From assembly GCA_021812745.1 (NCBI GenBank), contig JAKAMS010000207.1:1-5227 (forward strand): a DNA stretch of 5,227 nucleotides, in the 5' to 3' direction. Positions 1 through 5,227 of the stretch are shown here, piece by piece (position 1 is the stretch's first letter; each line of letters starts with the position of its first letter). This DNA is from Bacteroidota bacterium. GTDB lineage: Bacteria > Bacteroidota > Ignavibacteria > Ignavibacteriales > Melioribacteraceae. The notes under the pieces are model-generated. The model had not been told where the DNA came from and ran no database searches. It saw only the letters and a list, made by a program, of their open reading frames with translations. Made by a program: the position numbers and the translations under genes.

Positions 1-52
1 AAATTGAAGAGAAGGAAGCTACTGCCCAAAAAGCAATAATAATTTTTTTCAT
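1..52 (-). CDS. N-terminal fragment of an exported or membrane-anchored protein (function unknown)
   Basis: Read leftward from an ATG at 52-50, the strand encodes MKKIIIAFWAVASFSSI before the window ends. Two lysines followed by a long hydrophobic run (IIIAFWAVASF) are the n- and h-regions of a Sec signal peptide or a first membrane helix; no cleavage site is reached. A purine-rich stretch (AGAGAGAGA on the minus strand, roughly plus positions 57-67) lies about 5 nt before the ATG and could bind ribosomes. A TAnnTTTG promoter box lies 21 nt further upstream. The gene is divergent from the kinase operon, which often means related function or shared control. Only 17 codons are visible, so the product cannot be named; a chance open frame is possible, but promoter, purine-rich leader and signal peptide all agree in direction and spacing. 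Confidence 0.62.
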   Translation of the reverse strand, partial: MKKIIIAFWAVASFSSI

Positions 53-73
53 ATCTGTCTCTCTCTGTTTGTT

Positions 74-103
74 CAAAGATAATGAAACTGTTTCTTATAC
101 ATA
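74..103 (-). promoter_or_regulatory. Candidate Bacteroidota-type promoter for the leftward gene
   Basis: On the minus strand TATCTTTG (81 down to 74) matches the Bacteroidota -7 consensus TAnnTTTG exactly. An 18-nt spacer separates it from TATG (103-100), a 3-of-4 match to the -33 element TTTG. Transcription would start near position 68-70, giving a leader of about 17 nt before the ATG at 52. The match and spacing are seen directly; use as a promoter is inferred. Confidence 0.48.
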
Positions 104-106
104 AGA
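93..106. repeat. 14-bp dyad TCTTAT-AC-ATAAGA, possible operator
   Basis: Two 6-bp arms (TCTTAT at 93-98 and ATAAGA at 101-106) are exact inverted copies around a 2-bp centre. The right arm covers the candidate -33 element of the leftward promoter, so a protein bound here would compete with RNA polymerase. The stem is too short and AT-rich to be a terminator. Function is inferred from position; chance is possible in AT-rich DNA. Confidence 0.3.
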
Positions 107-150
107 GGAAAATCGCATGTTCCACTATGTTGGCATAATTAAACGTTTGA

Positions 151-238
151 CTTAATCATCTTTCATTCTAAAGCCGCTTTCTTTATTTTTCGAAGCACTT
201 AATTAAGGGTATATTTCATTCCATTTTAAGTACCTTAA
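151..238. repeat. Cluster of CTTAA/TTAAG half-sites upstream of the kinase operon
   Basis: Five copies of the 5-mer CTTAA in either orientation fall in 88 bp: CTTAA at 151-155, the 10-bp palindrome CTTAATTAAG at 198-207 (two copies back to back), and TTAAG-TAC-CTTAA at 226-238. The last dyad ends on the A of the kinase start codon. The copies could be binding sites of a regulator acting on the kinase operon, or simply AT-rich background. No known regulator consensus is claimed. Confidence 0.25.
188..217 (+). promoter_or_regulatory. Weak candidate promoter for the kinase operon
   Basis: TATATTTC at 210-217 matches 7 of 8 positions counting the free ones in TAnnTTTG (last G is C). TTTC at 188-191 sits 18 nt upstream as a 3-of-4 -33 element. 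The start of transcription would be about 15 nt before the ATG at 238. A second 7-of-8 box, TATTTTTC at 184-191, overlaps it. Neither is a strong match, and a promoter elsewhere in 53-237 is equally possible. Confidence 0.2.
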
Positions 239-1737
239 TGAAAAAATTATTACTCGAACTTCTAAAAAAATATTTTGACACAATCACTGCTAGTTGGAGA
301 GAAAAACTATTGCTTATTTGCGATGGCAAACTTTCTGCACAGCAGCTTCATACCTTTGCTGAAAGCAGTATAAACACTTTTATTGAAGTGCTTGAAACAG
401 GCGATTACAAATCAGCAGACCAATATCTTGTGGATTCCTACACACTGTTTTCAGAAGCGAATTTAAATTTGCTCGAAGTGAGCCAGTTTTTCAGTCAAGG
501 CAGGTTTGCTGTTTTTAATTTTGTTGAAGATGATTCGATGGGAAATACAGATCCCGTTATTCTTCTTGGATTTTTTGACGAATTAATTGAACAAATTTAT
601 GCCCGCTATTCAATCCTTTATCAAGATACTAAACTGAAAGAATTAGAATTGAATAGGGACCGTCTTGCTTCCAAACTCGAATTGAATCAGCAGTATTTAA
701 AAAATATTCTCCATTCTTCAGATCAAGCAATTATGATGGTTGATCAAAACGAAAAATTTATTACATGGAATAAAGGAGCCGAGAAAATTTTCGGCTATAC
801 AGAGAATGAAGTTCTTGGTAAACCTTCCTCTCTTCTCTTTCCTGACGGTGAAAAATATGTTAAAGAACTGGAAAGAATTAAAGAAGATGCTAAAAAAATC
901 GGTTATACAAGCATCATTGAATCGGAGCGCAAAAGAAAGAACGGTGAAATAATAACGGTGCGGCTTAGTGTTTCTCAATTACACAGCAGCGACGGAGAAT
1001 ACAAAGGCAGGTCCATTATTTTTAAGGACTATACGGAATTTAAGCGCTTGCAGGCTCAGATTGATCAATCAGAAAAACTTGCTGTAATTGGTCAGCTAGC
1101 CGCAGGTGTAGCGCATGAAATCGGCAATCCTCTTACTTCAATTTCTTCACTTGTTCAAATTTTGCAGCGCAGAAGTCAAGATCAATTTATCAGCGAACAA
1201 CTTGTGAATATTAAAGAGAACATTGACCGCATAACAAAAATTGTCCGGGAACTTGTGGATTTCTCACGTCCGCCAAGTTATGAGACCGCTGTTCAAGACA
1301 TTACCGATGTTTTGAAGACAGCGCTCGGAATAGTTAAGTATGATAAACGAATCCGCAAAGTAAATTTTGAAACTGATTTGAAGAACGCTTTACCGGCTGT
1401 ACGTGTTGCATCTGACCAGCTTCTTCAGGTATTCATTAACATACTCATCAACGCTCTTGATGCTATTGAAGGAAACGGAACAATTATTTTAAAATCGGAT
1501 TATGACAATAAAAATGTTTACATAGAAATAAATGATGACGGCTGCGGAATGGATGAAGCAACTCTAGCCCAGATTTTCGATCCGTTCTTCACCACAAAAG
1601 AAGTAGGAAAAGGAACCGGTCTCGGGTTATCAGTCAGTTACGGAATCATCAAAAGATTCAACGGCGAGATAAAAGTAAAAAGCAAATTGAAAGAAGGAAG
1701 CATGTTCACAATCACTCTTCCGATAGAAAACAATTGA
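238..1737 (+). CDS. Soluble NtrB-like PAS sensor histidine kinase with RsbRD_N-like input domain
   Basis: This 499-residue cytoplasmic kinase should autophosphorylate on His and pass phosphate to the response regulator encoded next. No membrane helix is visible. Residues about 10-125 form a helical domain resembling the RsbRD_N sensory family (W20 region, then a conserved-looking pattern around [10 protein letters not shown] and [12 protein letters not shown]). A heptad-like linker (about 128-153) leads to a PAS domain (about 154-271; [12 protein letters not shown] core). The dimerisation/phosphoacceptor helices follow, with the H-box [12 protein letters not shown] and H293, ending in DFSRPP as in NtrB-type kinases. 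The ATPase has the N-box with N405, G1 D433-x-G-x-G437, F-box FDPFFTTK (447-454 area) and G2 GKGTGLGL (457-464). All catalytic residues are present. ATG 238 is the first Met after the in-frame stop at 169-171; there is no Shine-Dalgarno sequence. The signal sensed is unknown; the RsbRD_N assignment is from pattern memory and less certain than the kinase. Confidence 0.93.
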   Translation: MKKLLLELLKKYFDTITASWREKLLLICDGKLSAQQLHTFAESSINTFIEVLETGDYKSADQYLVDSYTLFSEANLNLLEVSQFFSQGRFAVFNFVEDDSMGNTDPVILLGFFDELIEQIYARYSILYQDTKLKELELNRDRLASKLELNQQYLKNILHSSDQAIMMVDQNEKFITWNKGAEKIFGYTENEVLGKPSSLLFPDGEKYVKELERIKEDAKKIGYTSIIESERKRKNGEIITVRLSVSQLHSSDGEYKGRSIIFKDYTEFKRLQAQIDQSEKLAVIGQLAAGVAHEIGNPLTSISSLVQILQRRSQDQFISEQLVNIKENIDRITKIVRELVDFSRPPSYETAVQDITDVLKTALGIVKYDKRIRKVNFETDLKNALPAVRVASDQLLQVFINILINALDAIEGNGTIILKSDYDNKNVYIEINDDGCGMDEATLAQIFDPFFTTKEVGKGTGLGLSVSYGIIKRFNGEIKVKSKLKEGSMFTITLPIENN

Positions 1738-1738
1738 C

Positions 1739-1742
1739 GGAG
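1739..1742 (+). promoter_or_regulatory. Shine-Dalgarno GGAG for the response regulator gene
   Basis: GGAG begins 2 nt after the kinase stop codon (TGA 1735-1737) and lies 5 nt before the ATG at 1748. It is the clearest ribosome binding site in the window and fixes the start of the response regulator. Its place inside the 10-bp gap supports translation of the two genes from one mRNA. Confidence 0.7.
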
Positions 1743-1747
1743 TAATA

Positions 1748-3115
1748 ATGTCAGCAAAAATTTTGATCGTTGATGACGAAAAATCAATAAGAGATTCTCT
1801 TAAAATGGTTTTGGCAGAAGAAGGATTTACAACCGACGCAGCGGGCGACGGCGAAGAAGCACTTCAAAAAATCCGGGAAAATGATTACGACGTTGTAATC
1901 TCTGATATAAAAATGCCGAAACTTGACGGTATGCAGCTTTTAGAATCTGCAACTAAAATTTCACCGGAAACTTTTTTCATTATCATGACGGCTTACGCGT
2001 CGGTAAAAACAGCAATTGATGCGCTTCGTAACGGCGCATTTGACTATTTGATTAAACCGGTTGAGTTCGAAGATGTAATTATAAGAGTAAAAAGATTGAT
2101 CGAGTATAAGAATCTTGCAGCAGAAAATAAATCACTGCGCCAGAGAATTTCTTCCGATTCAGGATATACCAATCTAATTGGCAAAAGCGAACCGATGAAA
2201 AAAGTTTTCAACATCATTTCTCAAGTTGCGCCCACAAACAGCAATGTTTTGATCTTTGGAAAAAGCGGAACTGGAAAGGAACTTGTCGCAAAAGCAATTC
2301 ACTACAACAGTCTGCGTAAAGACAAAATTTTTCTTCCCATTAACTGCGGCGCTATTTCGGAAAATTTAATAGAGAGCGAACTGTTTGGTCATAAAAAAGG
2401 ATCTTTTACCGGTGCGTCGGATGATAAAGTCGGGTTGTTTAAAGTAGCCGATGGCGGAACACTTTTTCTGGATGAAATCGGCGAACTGCCGATAAATCTA
2501 CAAGTAAAACTTTTGCGGGCAATTGAAGACCGGGAATTTATTCCTGTTGGCGGCGTTAAAGCTGTTAGCACAGATGTAAGAATTATCGCCGCTTCAAATC
2601 AAGACCTTTATGAAAGAACAAAGACGAATGAATTCCGTGAAGATCTTTATTACCGGCTGAATGTAATTGAAATAAAACTCCCGACATTAAACGAGCGTTC
2701 GGAAGATATTCCGCTTCTTATTAATTACTTCATAGATAAATTTTCTAAAGAGATGGGGAAAAAAATCATCGGCGTTGACAACGAAACTATGAAAATACTT
2801 TTATCGCACGATTGGCGCGGCGGTGTGCGCGAGTTGGAAAATGTTATTGAGCGCGCAATGATTTTCGCTTCTAAAGATTATATAACTATTGACAATCTTG
2901 CAGAACATTTCAGAGGAAAAGACATTCAGGAAAGTTTTCCCGATCTTCTAAAAGACGCCATAAAGGATTTTGAAAAGGAACACATTTTAAAGACAATCAA
3001 AAAATATAATTACAACAAGGAAGAAGCCGCCAAAGCATTGGATATTGGGCTTTCCTCTCTTTACAGAAAGATGGATGAACTTGGAATTCCCACAAAATCT
3101 ATTAATGAAAACTAA
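1748..3115 (+). CDS. NtrC-family sigma-54-dependent response regulator
   Basis: This 455-residue protein is a receiver, AAA+ and DNA-binding activator that, once phosphorylated, should open sigma-54 RNA polymerase complexes. The receiver (1-120) has acidic D9/D10, phosphoacceptor D53 (SDIKMP), T81 and K103. The AAA+ domain (about 142-370) has Walker A GKSGTGKE (171-178), the sigma-54 contact loop GSFTGA (218-223), Walker B TLFLDE with D242/E243, and arginine-finger region R297/R303. The sensor II motif reads WRGGVRELEN (356-365), with R361 kept but the usual Pro and Asn changed. A Fis-type helix-turn-helix lies at about 423-447 (NKEEAAKALDIGLSSLYRK). Length and order are those of full NtrC/ZraR/AtoC-type regulators. 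It lies 10 bp after the NtrB-like kinase, so the two are probably a cognate pair. The target promoters and nutrient or stress signal cannot be read from this sequence, so no gene symbol is given. Confidence 0.96.
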   Translation: MSAKILIVDDEKSIRDSLKMVLAEEGFTTDAAGDGEEALQKIRENDYDVVISDIKMPKLDGMQLLESATKISPETFFIIMTAYASVKTAIDALRNGAFDYLIKPVEFEDVIIRVKRLIEYKNLAAENKSLRQRISSDSGYTNLIGKSEPMKKVFNIISQVAPTNSNVLIFGKSGTGKELVAKAIHYNSLRKDKIFLPINCGAISENLIESELFGHKKGSFTGASDDKVGLFKVADGGTLFLDEIGELPINLQVKLLRAIEDREFIPVGGVKAVSTDVRIIAASNQDLYERTKTNEFREDLYYRLNVIEIKLPTLNERSEDIPLLINYFIDKFSKEMGKKIIGVDNETMKILLSHDWRGGVRELENVIERAMIFASKDYITIDNLAEHFRGKDIQESFPDLLKDAIKDFEKEHILKTIKKYNYNKEEAAKALDIGLSSLYRKMDELGIPTKSINEN

Positions 3116-3170
3116 AATCCGTCCTTCTGACAAAAATTTAGAAACGTGCGGGATTAGAATTAATTTTATT

Positions 3171-3197
3171 ATATTAGTTACAGTTCTCATCTAATAT
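3171..3197. repeat. 7-bp perfect inverted repeat before the hybrid kinase gene
   Basis: ATATTAG (3171-3177) and CTAATAT (3191-3197) are exact inverted copies with a 13-nt spacer and 20 bp between centres, about two DNA turns. The right arm ends 8 nt before the ATG at 3206. It could be an operator for a dimeric regulator or an RNA stem near the ribosome binding site. With no GC-rich stem and no T-run after it, it is not a terminator. AT-rich chance remains possible. Confidence 0.35.
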
Positions 3198-3205
3198 CGA
3201 AGGGT

Positions 3206-4696
3206 ATGGAACAAGATAAAATTAATTTTGATGTCTTAAAAGAATTCAACAGCCGATTTAGTAATATTTTCTTTTCGATGAAATATTTTAACGGCTCTGC
3301 GGAAAACTTTGTATCGGATTCCGTTGAACAAATTACCGGTTATACACCCGCCGAAATAAATAGTCTGCCGGAAAATCACTACTCAATTATTTTTGAAGAA
3401 GATTTAAACGCAGTTAAAAATAGTCTCGTAGAATTTGAAAACGATCCCAATAAAGATTCGCTTGAACTCACTTACAGAATCAATTCGAAATCGGGCAATC
3501 CGGTTTGGGTAAAAGAATTTTTGAGTGTCGTTCGTGCAGAGAACGGAACAAATATTATTCAGAGAAAAAGCACAGTTCTAAATATCTCCGAAATAAAGCT
3601 TAATGAAACCGAACTCCAGAAATCTTGCGACTCTCTTAAAGAACTGAATGTATCGAAAGATAAATTTATTTCTATTGTGTCTCATGATCTGCGTGCACCG
3701 TTTACGACTCTTCTTGGCTTTTCAGAAATTCTTCTTAACGAACAAGACGTTTCAGAAGATGAGCGGAATGAATATATCCGTTATATTTACGATGCATCAA
3801 AATCGCAGCTCAACCTAATTAACTGTCTTTTAGATTGGTCGCGGTTGCAAACCGGCAGAATAAAAGTTGAACCGGTGCGATTAAATGTTAGAACAGTTGT
3901 TTCAAACGCAGTTACTCCGCTTACGGGCGATGCTGTTAGAAAAAATATTGATATAAAAATTGAAATCCCATCCGACCTTCATATAAATGCTGACGAACGT
4001 TTAATAAGCCAAGCCATTGTTAATTTAGCGACAAATGCTATTAAATTTACTCCGGAAGGAAAAGAAGTTCATCTTTCCGCCAGCAGATTTAAAGAAGGAA
4101 TGGTTGAAATTGTTGTCCGCGATGAAGGACTTGGAATTTCCGAAGAGAATCAGACAAAACTTTTTAAGATTGATCAAAAATTTTCTCTCGTTGGAACGAA
4201 TGGAGAAAAAGGAAGCGGACTAGGATTAACATTAGTCAAAGAAATTGTTGAAAAACACGGCGGACAGGTTTGGTTCTATTCTCAAGTCGGTGAAGGAAGT
4301 GAGTTTCACTGTACTGTTCCGGAAGCCAAGAACGTTATTCTATTAGTTGAAGACGAAGAGAGTGTTAGAGCACTCTACAAAAAAATTATTGAGCAGGCTC
4401 TTCCTAATTTTGAGGTTAAATTTGCCGGTAACGGTTATGAGGCAATTGGAATGTACCGCGATCTGCTTCCTACAATAATCATAACAGACCATGATATGCC
4501 TCTGATGAATGGAATTCAGCTGGTTGAAGCAATTCAGAAAAAAGAAGCTAATAGAACGGTTCCAATAATTGTTGTCTCCGCTAAACTTAACGATGAAATC
4601 TCTAAAAAATATTTGCGACTCGGAGTTGACAGAATAATTTCTAAACCGGTAGAACACGATTTGCTGGTAAGCCAAATTAGAGAATGTCTTTTCTAA
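3206..4696 (+). CDS. Soluble PAS hybrid histidine kinase with C-terminal receiver domain
   Basis: This 496-residue cytoplasmic protein combines sensor, kinase and receiver. An N-terminal PAS domain (about 17-133; FVSDSVEQITGY core, PAS_3-like) joins through a short coiled linker to HisKA helices with the H-box IVSHDLRAPF and H160. The ATPase has N-box N277 (NLATNAIKFTPEG), G1 D306-x-G-x-G310 and G2 GEKGSGLGL (333-341). A receiver (about 376-496) has acidic E382/D383, phosphoacceptor D428 (TDHDMP), S458 and K480 (SKPV). All key residues are present. There is no membrane helix, no phosphotransfer (HPt) domain and no DNA-binding output, so the receiver either controls the kinase or relays to an HPt outside the window. 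The only AGGG (3201-3204) is 1 nt from the ATG, too close for normal pairing; no other start exists between the in-frame stop at 3161-3163 and ATG 3206, and the next Met (residue 25) would cut the PAS fold. It follows the NtrC-type gene after 90 bp, so it may have its own promoter. Confidence 0.94.
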   Translation: MEQDKINFDVLKEFNSRFSNIFFSMKYFNGSAENFVSDSVEQITGYTPAEINSLPENHYSIIFEEDLNAVKNSLVEFENDPNKDSLELTYRINSKSGNPVWVKEFLSVVRAENGTNIIQRKSTVLNISEIKLNETELQKSCDSLKELNVSKDKFISIVSHDLRAPFTTLLGFSEILLNEQDVSEDERNEYIRYIYDASKSQLNLINCLLDWSRLQTGRIKVEPVRLNVRTVVSNAVTPLTGDAVRKNIDIKIEIPSDLHINADERLISQAIVNLATNAIKFTPEGKEVHLSASRFKEGMVEIVVRDEGLGISEENQTKLFKIDQKFSLVGTNGEKGSGLGLTLVKEIVEKHGGQVWFYSQVGEGSEFHCTVPEAKNVILLVEDEESVRALYKKIIEQALPNFEVKFAGNGYEAIGMYRDLLPTIIITDHDMPLMNGIQLVEAIQKKEANRTVPIIVVSAKLNDEISKKYLRLGVDRIISKPVEHDLLVSQIRECLF

Positions 4697-4736
4697 AAAT
4701 AATCACAACTATTTCATTCTGAAAAAACAGGTTAAA

Positions 4737-5227
4737 ATGGCTGCTGGGAATAACATTGCCGTAAAACATTGGCACGCGCTTTATACAAAACCCCGTCAAG
4801 AATTCAAAGCGGCAATCCAGTTGGAAAGTGTTTCAATTGAGAATTACCTTCCTACTTTTACAGTAACAAAAAAATGGAGCGACCGGAAGAAAAAAATTAC
4901 CGAGCCGTTATTCCGTGGCTATATTTTTGTTCATGCTGATGAAAAGGACAGAGTGCTGGCTGTTTCTCAAAAAGCTATTGTAAAAACAATTTTTTTTGAC
5001 GGCAAACCGGCAGTCATTCCTGATTGGCAGATTGCGGGTATAAAAAAAATGCTGAGCGATTCTCCAGATGTATTCGTTTCAAATAAAATTGAAACAGGCA
5101 CTAAAGTAAAAATTGTAGACGGTCCATTTAAAGACGTAATTGGCGTTGTAACAAATATTCAAGAAGATAAATGGCTTTCAGTTTCAGTTGAATTGCTGAG
5201 ATGTTCCATTATGGTTCGGCTTACAAA
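4737..5227 (+). CDS. NusG/RfaH/UpxY-type transcription antitermination factor, 3' end outside window
   Basis: The frame is open from ATG 4737 to the window edge (163 codons plus 2 nt). It starts with the NusG N-terminal (NGN) signature HWHALYTKPRQE (11-22), which contacts RNA polymerase, and continues with the strongly typical LFRGYIFV (58-65). A linker leads to a KOW motif GTKVKIVDGPFKDVIGVV (121-138). The family usually runs to about 170-190 residues, so only a short C-terminus is missing. The pattern fits specialised NusG paralogues such as UpxY and RfaH, which help polymerase read through long polysaccharide operons, better than housekeeping NusG: there is no secE, tRNA or ribosomal protein gene nearby and the KOW lacks the EPF-style motif. 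The start follows the hybrid kinase stop by 40 bp with only a weak AGG (4729-4731) before it. A polysaccharide cluster to the right is inferred, not seen. Confidence 0.85.
   Translation, partial: MAAGNNIAVKHWHALYTKPRQEFKAAIQLESVSIENYLPTFTVTKKWSDRKKKITEPLFRGYIFVHADEKDRVLAVSQKAIVKTIFFDGKPAVIPDWQIAGIKKMLSDSPDVFVSNKIETGTKVKIVDGPFKDVIGVVTNIQEDKWLSVSVELLRCSIMVRLT

Noticed and set aside
3..104. Rightward open frame from the window edge to TAA at 102-104, as the tail of an upstream gene
   Set aside because: The opposite strand gives a better explanation with start codon, signal peptide, leader and promoter box; the rightward peptide resembles no domain I know.
131..146. TGGCA at 131-135 as a possible sigma-54 promoter for the kinase operon
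   Set aside because: The -24 half matches, but the -12 position reads AACGT instead of TTGCA, so no sigma-54 promoter is supported.
3116..3155. AATCC (3116-3120) and GGATT (3151-3155) as a terminator stem after the response regulator
   Set aside because: Only 5 bp with a 30-nt loop and no clean T-run directly after the stem.
4405..4424. Two TAnnTTTG boxes (4405-4412 and 4417-4424) as a promoter for the antiterminator gene
   Set aside because: Both lie inside the receiver domain coding sequence, more than 300 bp before the next start; such boxes arise easily in AT-rich coding DNA.
4343..4675. Antisense open frame of 110 codons opposite the receiver domain
   Set aside because: It mirrors a well-conserved receiver coding sequence, has no domain character, and is rich in residues produced by the complement of A/T-rich codons.
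4719..4730. CTG-AAAAAA-CAG hairpin between hybrid kinase and antiterminator
   Set aside because: A 3-bp stem is too weak to be a terminator and has no T-run.
4770..4784. TGGCACG resembling a sigma-54 -24 element
   Set aside because: The -12 part at the right spacing reads TTATA, lacking the essential GC, and the stretch is inside the antiterminator gene encoding its conserved WHALYT segment.

Overview
The window is AT-rich and gene-dense. It looks like a chromosomal regulatory locus from a low-GC Bacteroidota or Ignavibacteriota-type bacterium. Four things suggest this: the A/T-rich codon use, a perfect TAnnTTTG-type -7 box in front of the divergent gene at the left edge, weak or absent Shine-Dalgarno sequences for three of the four rightward genes, and a NusG-like protein of the UpxY type that such bacteria often place at the head of surface-polysaccharide operons. 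The assignment is an inference from style, not from a marker gene.

Layout: positions 1-52 hold the first 17 codons of a leftward gene whose product starts with a signal peptide or membrane anchor. Positions 53-237 are a divergent intergenic region with a good leftward promoter candidate, a 14-bp dyad over its -33 region, and a cluster of CTTAA/TTAAG half-sites running up to the first rightward start codon. Then come four rightward genes: a soluble NtrB-like sensor histidine kinase (238-1737) with an RsbRD_N-like helical input domain and a PAS domain; an NtrC-family sigma-54 activator (1748-3115), 10 bp downstream and almost certainly its partner; a soluble PAS hybrid histidine kinase with a C-terminal receiver (3206-4696), after a 90-bp gap that contains a 7-bp perfect inverted repeat; and the first 163 codons of a NusG/RfaH/UpxY-type transcription elongation or antitermination factor (4737 to the window end), 40 bp after the hybrid kinase.

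How they may work together: the first two genes form a classical cytoplasmic two-component pair that controls sigma-54 promoters. No convincing sigma-54 promoter is visible here, so the targets lie elsewhere. The hybrid kinase has no histidine phosphotransfer domain of its own, so its receiver must regulate the kinase internally or pass phosphate to a partner outside the window. The antiterminator suggests that a long operon, plausibly for exopolysaccharide, O-antigen or capsule synthesis, starts just right of the window, and that the kinases may control it. This link rests on gene order alone. All core genes belong to known families; the novelty, if any, is in the domain combination, the regulatory DNA and the arrangement.
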